The notes under the pieces are model-generated. The model made no database searches, was not told the origin of the DNA, and worked only from the letters and a program-made list of their open reading frames with translations. A stretch of DNA of 64,000 bases from Streptomyces sp. DH-12 (GTDB lineage Bacteria > Actinomycetota > Actinomycetes > Streptomycetales > Streptomycetaceae). Shown piece by piece: positions 53,136-61,457 of this stretch. The stretch lies in assembly GCF_002899455.1 (NCBI RefSeq), contig NZ_PPFB01000001.1:3636501-3700500 (forward strand), in the 5' to 3' direction. Numbering within the stretch: the first letter of the stretch is position 1; each line of letters begins with the position of its first letter. Both the position numbers and the translations under genes were made by a program.

Positions 53136-53606
53136 CTACGGTTCCGTAACAGGCGGGCCCAGGCCGTCGAGCACCGTGGACAGGCGTTCCAGCGCCCGCA
53201 CCGCCTCGGCGAGTCCCTCCTCCCCGTGCGCCTCGCGGTACGCCTCGGCGAGCCGGGCGGCGAAGGCCGCGTGGCCGGGGTCGATGCGGCGGACGGCCGC
53301 GTGTCCCGCCTCGGTCGGGGCGAGGAGTTTGGCCCGCCGGTGGGCGGGGTTGGGCCGGTACTCGGCGAGGCCCCGCTCCACCAGCAGGTCGGCGACGCGC
53401 TGCACGCTCTGCCGGGTGATGCCCATGGCGCGGGCGATCCCGGACACCGGCAGCGGGCCGCGGAGCACCGCGCCCAGCACCTGCCACCGGGCGGCGGTGA
53501 GTCCGGCGGGGCGGGCCAGTTCCTCGGCGACCGCGAGGAACTGGCCGTTGAGCCGGAAGGCGCCGAGCGCGCCCCGGCTGAGCAGGTCCTGTTCGTCCCG
53601 GCTCAC
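53136..53606 (-). CDS. MarR family transcriptional regulator
   Basis: A 156-residue winged-helix regulator: GLTAARWQVLGAVLRGPLPV, HTH ISGIARAMGITRQSVQRVAD-like (VSGIARAMGITRQSVQRVAD) and wing NPAHRRAKLLAPTEAG. The GTG at 53606 overlaps the stop of the DJ-1 gene (GTGA), so they are coupled. Twin TGACAG-N4-CTGTCA sites precede the operon and are probably its operators. The inducer is unknown, perhaps reactive electrophiles handled by DJ-1. Confidence 0.88.
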   Translation of the reverse strand: MSRDEQDLLSRGALGAFRLNGQFLAVAEELARPAGLTAARWQVLGAVLRGPLPVSGIARAMGITRQSVQRVADLLVERGLAEYRPNPAHRRAKLLAPTEAGHAAVRRIDPGHAAFAARLAEAYREAHGEEGLAEAVRALERLSTVLDGLGPPVTEP

Positions 53607-54208
53607 CGGCTCACCGCCTCCGTCCACTCCGCGAAGGCGCCCGGGTCGGAGTCGTGGAACAGCCGGTACCAGGCGTCGGTCGCCTTGTCGTCATAGGCGC
53701 CGAGCAGCGTGAGGATCTCGCGGGCGAAGGCGACCGGTTCGGTCGGTCCCGCGGTGACGAGGAGGCCGTCGGTGACGGCGTCGGCGTCGACGTACCGGCC
53801 GGCGCCCGCGTATCCGGTCGCCGCGAGGTAGGGGGCGGCGGCGCTGGTGTGCGCGCGGTCGTCGAGCAGGCCCTCGCGGGCGAGCCCGGCGGTGGCGCCG
53901 CAGATCGCGGCGACCGGCACGCCGGCGTCGAGGAAGGCACGGGCGGCGCGGGCGGCGGGGGCGAGGTCGTCACCCTCGTCCCAGGCGGTGGCGCCGGGGA
54001 GGATCAGCAGCGCGCTGTCCTCGGGGCGCAGGTCCTCCAGTGCGAGGTCGGGCTGGGCGCGGAGGCCGCCCATGCTGGTGACGGGCCGGCCGCCGCGGGT
54101 GGCGGTGCGGACTTCGAAGCCCGCGAGGGCGAGGTGCGCGGTGGCGTGACCGGTCTCCCAGTCGGCCCAGGTGTCGTAGAGGGCGAGATGCACGGGCTTG
54201 CGGGTCAT
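53603..54208 (-). CDS. DJ-1/PfpI family protein
   Basis: A 201-residue class-I glutamine-amidotransferase-like protein: PVHLALYDTWADWETGHATA (Glu of the family), LLILPGATAWDEG, the nucleophile elbow AICGATAGLAREGLL with Cys, and VTAGPTEPVAFAREIL. Possible glyoxalase, deglycase or chaperone; activity cannot be read. ATG 54208 with GGGAGCGG. It is the first gene of a two-gene operon with its MarR regulator. Confidence 0.9.
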   Translation of the reverse strand: MTRKPVHLALYDTWADWETGHATAHLALAGFEVRTATRGGRPVTSMGGLRAQPDLALEDLRPEDSALLILPGATAWDEGDDLAPAARAARAFLDAGVPVAAICGATAGLAREGLLDDRAHTSAAAPYLAATGYAGAGRYVDADAVTDGLLVTAGPTEPVAFAREILTLLGAYDDKATDAWYRLFHDSDPGAFAEWTEAVSR

Positions 54209-54244
54209 GACCGCTCCCTGGGGGTCGGTTCCTCTGCCGAACTT

Positions 54245-54279
54245 TGACAGCAGCCTGTCACTATAACAGCATGCTGTCA
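54245..54279. promoter_or_regulatory. twin MarR-type operators
   Basis: TGACAGCAGCCTGTCA (54245-54260) and TAACAGCATGCTGTCA (54264-54279), both of form TRACAG-N4-CTGTCA, centres 19 bp apart, about 37 bp upstream of the DJ-1 start. They cover the region where the -10/-35 should be. Confidence 0.75.
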
Positions 54280-54382
54280 AATGTGCACCGCGCCCCCTCG
54301 TCGACAACCTGTCGCGGAAAGTCCTGGACCGCAGACAGGCCGCCCATGTCGCTCCACGCCGCCCCCGCCTACCCTCGGGCGC

Positions 54383-55738
54383 ATGACCCCTCAGCCCGAC
54401 CCCGAGGCCGGGGCGGCCGTCAAGGCCGCCGACCGTGCGCATGTGTTCCACTCCTGGTCCGCGCAGGAGCTCATCGACCCGCTCGCCGTCGCCGGGGCGG
54501 AGGGGTCGTACTTCTGGGACTACGACGGCCGCCGCTACCTGGACTTCACCAGCGGCCTCGTCTACACCAACATCGGTTACCAGCACCCCAAGGTCGTCGC
54601 CGCGATCCAGGAGCAGGCGGCGCGGATGACGACGTTCGCGCCCGCGTTCGCCGTCGAGGCGCGCTCGGAGGCGGCCCGGCTGATCGCCGAGCGCACCCCG
54701 GGCGACCTGGACAAGATCTTCTTCACCAACGGCGGCGCCGACGCCGTCGAGCACGCCCTGCGCATGGCCCGGCTGCACACCGGCCGCCCCAAGGTCCTCT
54801 CCGCCTACCGCTCGTACCACGGCGGCACCCAGCAGGCCGTGAACGTCACCGGCGACCCGCGCCGCTGGGCCTCCGACAGCGCCACCGCCGGGGTCGTGCA
54901 CTTCTGGGCGCCGTTCCTGTACCGCTCGCGCTTCTACGCCGAGACCGAGGAGCAGGAGTGCGCGCGGGCGCTGGAGCACCTGGAGACGACGATCGCCTTC
55001 GAGGGGCCCTCGACGATCGCCGCGATCGTCCTGGAGACCATCCCGGGCACCGCCGGCATCATGCCGCCCCCGCCCGGCTACCTCGCCGGGGTCCGCGAAC
55101 TGTGCGACACGTACGGCATCGTCATGGTGCTGGACGAGGTGATGGCCGGGTTCGGCCGGACCGGCACGTGGTTCGCGGCCGACCTGTACGACGTCGTCCC
55201 GGACCTGATGACCTTCGCCAAGGGCGTCAACTCCGGCTACGTCCCGCTGGGCGGTGTCGCCCTCTCCGCGGAGATCGCCGCCACCTTCGCCACCCGCCCC
55301 TACCCGGGCGGCCTGACCTACTCCGGGCACCCGCTGGCCTGCGCCGCCGCCGTCGCGACGATCAACGTGATGGAGGAGGAGGGCATCGTCGAGAACGCGG
55401 CCGCCCTCGGCGCGTCCGTCGTCGGCCCCGGCCTGCGGGAGCTGGCCGAACGCCACCCGAGCGTGGGCGAGGTGCGCGGCACCGGCATGTTCTGGGCGGT
55501 GGAGCTGGTGCGCGACCGCGAGACCCGGGAGCCGCTGGTGCCGTACAACGCGTCCGGAGAGGCGAACGCCCCGATGGCCGCCTTCGCCGCCGCCGCGAAG
55601 AAGGCCGGCCTCTGGCCCTTCGTGAACATGAACCGCACCCACGTGGTGCCGCCGCTCAACACCGGCCAGGCCGAGCTGAAGGAGGGCCTGGCGGCCCTGG
55701 ACGCGGCCCTGTCGGTGGCCGACGAACACGTGCGGTGA
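54383..55738 (+). CDS. class III pyridoxal-phosphate aminotransferase
   Basis: A 451-residue omega-aminotransferase: FTNGGADAVEHALRMAR, YRSYHGGTQQAVNVTG, VLDEVMAGFGRTGTWF (PLP Asp) and the PLP-binding Lys in FAKGVNSGYVPLGG, then GLTYSGHPLACAAAVATI. It converts an omega-amino acid or polyamine-type donor; substrate unknown, though beta-alanine, taurine and GABA transaminases share these motifs. ATG 54383 has no ribosome binding site and may be leaderless. A GntR regulator follows and may control it. Confidence 0.92.
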   Translation: MTPQPDPEAGAAVKAADRAHVFHSWSAQELIDPLAVAGAEGSYFWDYDGRRYLDFTSGLVYTNIGYQHPKVVAAIQEQAARMTTFAPAFAVEARSEAARLIAERTPGDLDKIFFTNGGADAVEHALRMARLHTGRPKVLSAYRSYHGGTQQAVNVTGDPRRWASDSATAGVVHFWAPFLYRSRFYAETEEQECARALEHLETTIAFEGPSTIAAIVLETIPGTAGIMPPPPGYLAGVRELCDTYGIVMVLDEVMAGFGRTGTWFAADLYDVVPDLMTFAKGVNSGYVPLGGVALSAEIAATFATRPYPGGLTYSGHPLACAAAVATINVMEEEGIVENAAALGASVVGPGLRELAERHPSVGEVRGTGMFWAVELVRDRETREPLVPYNASGEANAPMAAFAAAAKKAGLWPFVNMNRTHVVPPLNTGQAELKEGLAALDAALSVADEHVR

Positions 55739-55819
55739 CCGGCGGGCGGGGCCGGCGTCACCGGTCCCGGACGGGCGCGCGGCGGGTGTCCGCCCGCGCC
55801 CGTTCGAACAGCAGGCGCT

Positions 55820-55889
55820 CTCGCCGCACCGCGTAAGCCCTCGCCGCACCGCGTAAGGTGGCGTGCCCGTGATTTCTCGCGGGCACGCC
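55820..55889. repeat. tandem repeat and inverted repeat before the GntR gene
   Basis: An 18-20-bp direct repeat (CTCGCCGCACCGCGTAAG at 55820 and 55840) is followed by a perfect 10-bp inverted repeat, GGCGTGCCCG (55860-55869) and CGGGCACGCC (55880-55889). They lie 32-100 bp upstream of the GntR start; either may be its operator or an attenuator. Confidence 0.65.
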
Positions 55890-55920
55890 ACTCGAACGCG
55901 ATGAGGGAGACGCCCCGACC

Positions 55921-56694
55921 ATGCCCCGCCTCAGCGGCGACGTCGCCGTGACCCGCAGCACCCTGCGGCAGCAGATCGTCGACGCGCTCCGTGACGAGGT
56001 GCTGGCCGGGCGGCTCCAGCCGGGGCAGGCGTTCACGGTCAAGGAGATCGCCGAGCAGTACGGGGTGTCGGCGACGCCGGTGCGGGAGGCGCTGGTCGAC
56101 CTGTCGGCGCAGGGCCTGCTCGACGCCGACCAGCACCGGGGCTTCCGGGTGCACGAGTACACCGCCGACGACTTCCGCGGCATGATCGAGGCGCGCCGCC
56201 TGGTCACCGACGGGATGTTCCACGCGCTGACCCACGGCGGCCCGCCGCACCTGCGGCCCGAGGAGCCCCGGCTGGCCGCGCACCTCGCCGGGGTGCGCCG
56301 GCGCGGCGAGGAGGCCCGGCGCGCGGCCCTGGCCGGTGAGGTCACCGTGCTGATCGGCTACGACCTGCGGTTCTGGCGGGAACTGGCGTCCGCGTTCGGC
56401 AACCCGTACCTCACCGACTTCCTGCACCGGCTGCGGGTGCAGATGTGGGTGTGCGTGGTGCAGCACCTGCGGCGGCTGCCCGATCCGCGGGGCCGGCTCT
56501 GGGCACAGCACACCGAGCTGGTGGACGCCCTGACGCGGGGCGACACCGACGCCGTGCGTGACATCCTCGACGGGTACACCGCGTACTCCCTGTCCCTCGT
56601 CGAGGGCCTGACGTCCGGCGGGACGGGTAAGGGACCTGTACGACGGCCCGCAGCGGAGGGTCCGCCCGCACGGGACGCCGATACGCTTCCCTGA
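55921..56694 (+). CDS. GntR family regulator with FCD domain
   Basis: A 257-residue FadR-type regulator. The winged HTH is RQQIVDALRDEVLAGRLQPG with VKEIAEQYGVSATPVREALV and GFRVHEYTADDFR. The all-helical FCD domain follows (MIEARRLVTDGMFHAL; YDLRFWRELASAFGNPYL; WAQHTELVDALTRGDTDAV) and probably binds a carboxylic acid with a metal. ATG 55921 with GAGGGAGA. Likely regulates the neighbouring aminotransferase or itself through the inverted repeat upstream. Confidence 0.9.
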   Translation: MPRLSGDVAVTRSTLRQQIVDALRDEVLAGRLQPGQAFTVKEIAEQYGVSATPVREALVDLSAQGLLDADQHRGFRVHEYTADDFRGMIEARRLVTDGMFHALTHGGPPHLRPEEPRLAAHLAGVRRRGEEARRAALAGEVTVLIGYDLRFWRELASAFGNPYLTDFLHRLRVQMWVCVVQHLRRLPDPRGRLWAQHTELVDALTRGDTDAVRDILDGYTAYSLSLVEGLTSGGTGKGPVRRPAAEGPPARDADTLP

Positions 56695-56764
56695 CCCACG
56701 TCCTGAACCTTCTTCACGAACCGGACGTCCCGCCCGACGACCCCGCGATGCGAGGAGCCCTCTT

Positions 56765-57415
56765 TTGGCCTGTGACCTGTGGCTGGTACCGCTCGTCGAC
56801 GTGTTGTGCCACACGCCCGACAACCCCTTCGCCGAGGAACTCGCGCAGTACGACACGGTGCTCGCCGACGCGGGGCTGCCGCCGGTGCCGGTGTACCCGT
56901 ACATGCCGGGACTGACCGGCGACGTCGCCCCGGTCGCCGGGTTCGACTACGACGCCCTGCACTTCCTGCGGCGCGTGTACCTGCTCCAGGTGTGCGGCCT
57001 CCCGGTCACCCCGGTCGACGAACTGGGCGGCGACTACGAGCAGTTGCTGGAGATGTTCGAGGCGACGGCCCAGCGGTCGCACCTGGTGTGGCACTACGAC
57101 CACGCGGGCGCGTACGTACCCGTCGACTTCCCGAGCCCGCTGTCCAGCGACGAACTCCTCGCCGGGGGCGGCCCCTTGGGCTCCTCGCACGCGCTGCTGC
57201 GCGAACTGGAGCTGGTCGCCCCGGCCATCGGCATCGACCCGGCGAACCCGCCGGCCGCGCCCGAGCCGCCGCGGGCCCCCACCGAACTGGAGGAGCCGGC
57301 CCTGCCCGCCCCCTACGACCCGAGCCCGTTCGCCCGCGAACGCCACGTGTGGCTGGGCCTGCACGCGGCGGCGACCCGGAGCCTGGCGCAGGGCTCGATG
57401 ATCGTCTTCAGCTGA
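56765..57415 (+). CDS. hypothetical protein
   Basis: A 216-residue acidic, soluble protein beginning MACDLWLVPLVDVLCHTPDN; helical with aromatic patches (MFEATAQRSHLVWHYDHAGA; YDYDALHFLRRVYLLQ-like FDYDALHFLRRVYLLQVCG) and a Pro-rich region near 155-190. No family or catalytic motif recognised. TTG start at 56765 with GAGGAGC eight bases upstream. It probably shares the GntR transcript 70 bp upstream. Confidence 0.75.
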   Translation: MACDLWLVPLVDVLCHTPDNPFAEELAQYDTVLADAGLPPVPVYPYMPGLTGDVAPVAGFDYDALHFLRRVYLLQVCGLPVTPVDELGGDYEQLLEMFEATAQRSHLVWHYDHAGAYVPVDFPSPLSSDELLAGGGPLGSSHALLRELELVAPAIGIDPANPPAAPEPPRAPTELEEPALPAPYDPSPFARERHVWLGLHAAATRSLAQGSMIVFS

Positions 57416-57426
57416 GCCCGGAGACG

Positions 57427-57469
57427 CGCCGGCCGCCGGCGCCCCCGTCGGGGACACCGGCGGCCGGCG
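57427..57469. terminator. bidirectional terminator before purA
   Basis: Arms CGCCGGCCGCCGG (57427-57439) and CCGGCGGCCGGCG (57457-57469) enclose an inner CCCC/GGGG hairpin. It lies between two convergent gene ends. Confidence 0.82.
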
Positions 57470-57510
57470 GAGCGGACCCGGAGGCGACTCGAAGACGCCT
57501 CGGGGGCGGC

Positions 57511-58794
57511 TCAGAGGAACGAGTTGATCTCGATCGTCTCGTCGCGGCCCGGGCCCACGCCGATCGCGGAGATCGGGGCGCCGGACATCTCCTCCAGGGC
57601 CTTCACGTACGCCTGGGCGTTCTTCGGCAGGTCGGAGAAGGACTTCGCCTTGCTGATGTCCTCGCTCCAGCCCGGCAGCATCTCGTAGACCGGCTTCGCG
57701 TGGTGGAAGTCCGTCTGCGAGTACGGCAGCTCCTCGACGCGCCTGCCGTCGATCTCGTACGCCACGCAGACCGGGATCTGCTCCCAGCCGGTGAGGACGT
57801 CGAGCTTGGTGAGGAAGAAGTCGGTCAGGCCGTTCACCCGGGTCGCGTAGCGGGCGATCACCGCGTCGAACCAGCCGCAGCGGCGGTCACGGCCGGTGGT
57901 GACGCCCCGCTCGCCGCCGATGCGGCGCAGCGCCTCGCCGTCCTCGTCGAACAGCTCCGTCGGGAACGGGCCCGCGCCGACGCGGGTGGTGTACGCCTTC
58001 AGGATGCCGATGACCCGGCTGATCTTCGTCGGGCCGACGCCCGCGCCCGTGCAGGCGCCGCCCGCGGTCGGGTTGGACGAGGTGACGAAGGGGTACGTGC
58101 CGTGGTCGATGTCGAGCAGGGTGCCCTGACCGCCCTCGAAGAGGACCACCTTGTCCTGCTCCAGCGCCTCGTTCAGCACCAGCACGGTGTCGGCGACGTA
58201 CGGCGCCAGCTTCTCCGCGTAGCCCAGCAGCTCCTCGACCACCTGCTCCACGGCGATCGCGCGCCGGTTGTAGAGCTTGGTGAGCACCTGGTTCTTGACG
58301 TCGAGGGCCGCCTCGACCTTCTGGGTGAGGATCGACTCGTCGTAGAGGTCCTGCACCCGGATGCCGACGCGGTTGATCTTGTCGGCGTAGGTCGGGCCGA
58401 TGCCGCGGCCGGTGGTCCCGATCTTGCGCTTGCCGAGGAAGCGCTCGGTCACCTTGTCCACCGTCACGTTGTACGGCGTGATGATGTGCGCGTTACCGCT
58501 GATCAGGAGCTTGGACGTGTCGACGCCGCGCTCGTTCAGACCGCTCAGCTCGGAGAGCAGGACCGACGGGTCGACGACGACGCCGTTGCCGATGACCGGC
58601 GTGCAGCCGGGGGACAGGATCCCGGAAGGCAGCAGGTGCAGGGCGTACTTCTGGTCGCCCACGACCACCGTGTGGCCGGCGTTGTTGCCGCCCTGGTAGC
58701 GCACCACATAGTCGACGGAGCCACCGAGCAGGTCCGTCGCCTTTCCCTTGCCTTCGTCACCCCACTGAGCACCGAGCAGCACAAGTGCGGGCAC
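57511..58794 (-). CDS. purA: adenylosuccinate synthetase
   Basis: A 427-residue enzyme of AMP synthesis (IMP + Asp + GTP to adenylosuccinate). [16 protein letters not shown] holds the catalytic Asp, NAGHT the catalytic His, then [34 protein letters not shown] and [14 protein letters not shown], with the GTP-binding [13 protein letters not shown] near the end. Full length. GTG start at 58794, typical N-terminus [12 protein letters not shown]. Divergent from the DAG-kinase-like gene. Confidence 0.98.
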   Translation of the reverse strand: MPALVLLGAQWGDEGKGKATDLLGGSVDYVVRYQGGNNAGHTVVVGDQKYALHLLPSGILSPGCTPVIGNGVVVDPSVLLSELSGLNERGVDTSKLLISGNAHIITPYNVTVDKVTERFLGKRKIGTTGRGIGPTYADKINRVGIRVQDLYDESILTQKVEAALDVKNQVLTKLYNRRAIAVEQVVEELLGYAEKLAPYVADTVLVLNEALEQDKVVLFEGGQGTLLDIDHGTYPFVTSSNPTAGGACTGAGVGPTKISRVIGILKAYTTRVGAGPFPTELFDEDGEALRRIGGERGVTTGRDRRCGWFDAVIARYATRVNGLTDFFLTKLDVLTGWEQIPVCVAYEIDGRRVEELPYSQTDFHHAKPVYEMLPGWSEDISKAKSFSDLPKNAQAYVKALEEMSGAPISAIGVGPGRDETIEINSFL

Positions 58795-58918
58795 GCGCGT
58801 ACACCCCTTCCGGGCGGGGCATGTCCAAGGTCAGGGGCGCACACGGAGGATCTCCGCCGCGTGCACCGCGACCACCGTTGGCCGCCAACCGTCGGACCGG
58901 ATGCCCCGGAATAGACGA

Positions 58919-58947
58919 AGCCCCTGGCGCAATAGCGCAAAGGGGCT
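58919..58947. repeat. stem-loop between purA and the DAG-kinase-like gene
   Basis: AGCCCCT and AGGGGCT pair, with an inner GCGC-AATA-GCGC stem, 34 bp before the ATG at 58981. It resembles an intrinsic terminator or attenuator and lies in the leader of the plus-strand gene; no purine riboswitch core is present. Confidence 0.5.
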
Positions 58948-58980
58948 CTTGCACAAAGATGCTACCCGAGGAAGCGAGGC

Positions 58981-59835
58981 ATGGCCGAGGTGGCGACATC
59001 CGGGACGTCTTCCGCGACGTCCGATCAGCTCCTGGTGGTCATCGATCCGGTCGCCCGGCGGGCGGACGGCGAGTCGGTCCGGATCGCGCGGGACGTGCTC
59101 CGCGCGGGTGCGGCGAGGGCGAAGGTGTGCCTGCCGGACGGCCCCGAGGAGTTCGCCCGGGTGCTGGCCCGGCGCGGCTCACGGCGTCCAGTGGTGGTGG
59201 GCGACGACCGGGCCCTGGTCCGCGCGGTGGAGCTGCTGCACCGGCAGCGTGAGCTGGCCGGGTGCGCCCTGTCCCTGGTCCCGGTCGGCGGCTCCGTGTC
59301 GCTCGCCCGGTCGCTGGGCGTGCCGTCCGGGGCGGTGGCCGCGGCGCGGGCCGTGCTGGACGGGGCGGAGCGGCGGATGGACCTGCTGGTCGACGACAGC
59401 GACGGCGTGGTGCTCGGCGCGCTGCGGATCCCGCCGCTCGGGGCGCGGGAGGCCGCGGTGGGGCGCCCCTGGCTGCGGACGTGCCGGTCCCTCGCCCGGA
59501 CCCTGGTGCCGACCCGGCCGTCCAGGATCGTCTCCGCTCCCGAGTCGGGAACCGCGCGGCTGCGGGTGGAGGTCGACGGGGAGACGCTCGTCGACCTGCA
59601 CCAGCCGGTGCGGACCGTGTCGGTCGTTCCCTGCGCCCTGGGGACGGCCCGGGTCGAGGTGCGGCCGGCCTCGGTGGACGCGGAGGCGCCCCCGCTGGTG
59701 GCCGAGGGACGCACGGTGACCGTGTCGGGCGCCCACTTCCGCTACCGGGCGGACGCGCTGGTGTCGGGACCGGTGCGGACCCGGACGTGGGTGGTGCGGG
59801 AGGAGGCGTGGGGGCTGGTGCTGCCGGCGCGGTAG
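58981..59835 (+). CDS. diacylglycerol-kinase-like protein
   Basis: A 284-residue protein that fits the DAGK/sphingosine-kinase fold loosely: LLVVIDPVARRADGESVRIA, then VVVGDDRALVRAVELLHRQR and LSLVPVGGSVSLARSLGV, with a beta-rich C-terminal half (LRVEVDGETLVDLHQPVRTV; VTVSGAHFRYRADALVSGP). The GGDGT-type ATP motif is replaced by VGDDR, so kinase activity is uncertain. ATG 58981. Lipid kinase function is inferred only. Confidence 0.72.
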   Translation: MAEVATSGTSSATSDQLLVVIDPVARRADGESVRIARDVLRAGAARAKVCLPDGPEEFARVLARRGSRRPVVVGDDRALVRAVELLHRQRELAGCALSLVPVGGSVSLARSLGVPSGAVAAARAVLDGAERRMDLLVDDSDGVVLGALRIPPLGAREAAVGRPWLRTCRSLARTLVPTRPSRIVSAPESGTARLRVEVDGETLVDLHQPVRTVSVVPCALGTARVEVRPASVDAEAPPLVAEGRTVTVSGAHFRYRADALVSGPVRTRTWVVREEAWGLVLPAR

Positions 59836-59910
59836 CGGACGGGACGGACCGGCGACGACTCGGAGCGGCCGACCGGTCACGGCCGTGCGGCGGGCTCTCC
59901 CGCCCGCCCT

Positions 59911-60408
59911 TCACCCCCGCCCGAACTGCTCCTCCCGGCAGACCCGCCAGCGCTCCATCATCGCCTCGACCTCCCTCTCGACGAACTCGAAGAAGGCCAG
60001 CGTCTCCGCCAGCCGGCGGCCCGCCGGGGTGGCCGGGCCCAGGCTGGCGACGCCCTCGCGCAGGCCGTCCTCCCAGCGCCGGATGACGGTCTCGCGGTTG
60101 GCGAGGGCCTCGTACCACTGGTTGCCGTGCACGCGGTACCGCTCCCGGCGCGAGCCCGGTTCCCGTTCGCGGGAGACCATGTGCTGCTGCGCCAGGTAGC
60201 GCACCGCTCCGGAGACCGCGGCCGGCGAGATCCTCAGCCGCTCCCCCAGCTCGGCGGAGGTCAGCACGCCGGTGTCGGAGGAGAGCAGGGCCGCGAAGAC
60301 GCGGGCGGGCATCCGCGGGAGTCCCGCCTCCACCAGCTGCGCGGCGAACTGCTCCACGAACCGTGAGACCGCCTCCGGGTCCCGGTCCGTTCCGGCCGGC
60401 TCCGCCAT
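59911..60408 (-). CDS. GbsR/MarR-type transcriptional regulator
   Basis: A 165-residue winged-helix regulator: AQLVEAGLPRMPARVFAALL, HTH SAELGERLRISPAAVSGAVR, wing MVSREREPGSRRERYRVHGN, and a C-terminal dimerisation helix (ETLAFFEFVEREVEAMMERW). This matches GbsR-like regulators placed divergent from ABC exporters. It is divergent from the ABC genes by 104 bp and probably represses them. ATG 60408. Confidence 0.9.
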   Translation of the reverse strand: MAEPAGTDRDPEAVSRFVEQFAAQLVEAGLPRMPARVFAALLSSDTGVLTSAELGERLRISPAAVSGAVRYLAQQHMVSREREPGSRRERYRVHGNQWYEALANRETVIRRWEDGLREGVASLGPATPAGRRLAETLAFFEFVEREVEAMMERWRVCREEQFGRG

Positions 60409-60476
60409 CGCCCGATCATCTCCCCTGCTCAGACAGCGTTCACCAGTCTAACCCCCTCTTCATACGCTTCCCTCTC

Positions 60477-60510
60477 TTCACAAATTTCTGAAAGTATCGT
60501 ACGTTCTGAA
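60477..60510. promoter_or_regulatory. AT-rich repeat region of the regulator/ABC divergent promoter
   Basis: Two direct TTCTGAA repeats (60486-60492 and 60504-60510) 18 bp apart, the first also half of an inverted repeat TTCACAAATTTCTGAA (60477-60492). They end two bases before the GTG of the ABC ATPase, so that gene may be leaderless and directly repressed by the divergent regulator. Confidence 0.6.
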
Positions 60511-60512
60511 GC

Positions 60513-61457
60513 GTGACCAAAGCCATCAGCGTCTCCGGACTCCACAAGTCGTTCGGCCGCACACGCGCGCTCGACGGCCTCGACCTGGACGTCGAGTCCG
60601 GCGAGGTCCACGGCTTCCTCGGCCCCAACGGCGCCGGGAAGTCCACCACCCTCCGCGTCCTGCTCGGCCTGCTGCGCGCCGACTCCGGCGCCGCCCGGGT
60701 GCTCGGCCGGGACCCCTGGTCGGACGCCGTGGAGCTCCACCGCCGCCTCGCCTACGTCCCCGGCGACGTCGAGCTGTGGCCGAACCTCACCGGCGGCGAG
60801 GCCATCGACCTGCTGGCGCGGCTGCGCGGCGGCCTGGACCGGCAGCGGCGCGCCGAGCTCCTCGACCGCTTCGACCTGGACCCCACCAAGAAGGGCCGCG
60901 CCTACTCCAAGGGCAACCGGCAGAAGGTCGCCATCGTCGCCGCGCTCGCCTCCGACGCCGAGCTGCTGCTCCTGGACGAGCCGACCTCGGGACTGGACCC
61001 GCTCATGGAGGTCGTCTTCCAGGACGTCGTCGGCGAGGCCAAGGCCGCCGGCCGGACCGTCCTGCTCTCCAGCCACATCCTGGCCCAGGTGGAGAAGCTC
61101 GCCGACCGGGTGAGCATCATCCGGCAGGGGCGCACCGTCCAGTCCGGCACCCTCGGCGAGCTGCGCCACCTGACCCGCACCACCGTCGAGGCGGAGACCG
61201 AGCGGCCCGCCGACGGCCTGGACGGGCTGCCCGGCGTCCACGACCTGCGGATCCTCGACGAGACCACCGGCCGGGTCCGCTTCGCCGTCGACGGCGGACA
61301 GCTCGACAGGGTCGTCCGCAGGCTCAGCGAGTTCGGCATCCGCAGCCTGACCAGCCACCCGCCCACCCTGGAGGAACTGATGCTCCGCCACTACGGCGAC
61401 GAGCTCGCCGCCAACGGGCACGGCGCCGGCCGGAGCACGGACGGGGACCCGCGATGA
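60513..61457 (+). CDS. ABC transporter ATP-binding protein
   Basis: A 314-residue nucleotide-binding subunit: Walker [16 protein letters not shown], signature [19 protein letters not shown], Walker [16 protein letters not shown], switch His in [11 protein letters not shown], and a C-terminal accessory domain (about 220-300). ABC-2/drug-exporter type (DrrA-like). GTG start at 60513 without ribosome binding site. It overlaps the permease start by four bases (ATGA). It powers export together with the permease. Confidence 0.95.
   Translation: MTKAISVSGLHKSFGRTRALDGLDLDVESGEVHGFLGPNGAGKSTTLRVLLGLLRADSGAARVLGRDPWSDAVELHRRLAYVPGDVELWPNLTGGEAIDLLARLRGGLDRQRRAELLDRFDLDPTKKGRAYSKGNRQKVAIVAALASDAELLLLDEPTSGLDPLMEVVFQDVVGEAKAAGRTVLLSSHILAQVEKLADRVSIIRQGRTVQSGTLGELRHLTRTTVEAETERPADGLDGLPGVHDLRILDETTGRVRFAVDGGQLDRVVRRLSEFGIRSLTSHPPTLEELMLRHYGDELAANGHGAGRSTDGDPR

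Noticed and set aside
53603..55891. 762-codon minus frame covering the aminotransferase
   Set aside because: Only its last 201 codons are the real DJ-1 gene; the rest is antisense to a conserved aminotransferase.
58795..58980. Purine riboswitch upstream of purA
   Set aside because: No conserved three-way junction or loop-loop bases; only a simple stem-loop is visible.
59911..60408. Link between this regulator and glycine betaine synthesis because of GbsR similarity
   Set aside because: No gbsA/gbsB genes nearby; only the fold is shared, and the divergent ABC exporter is the likelier target.
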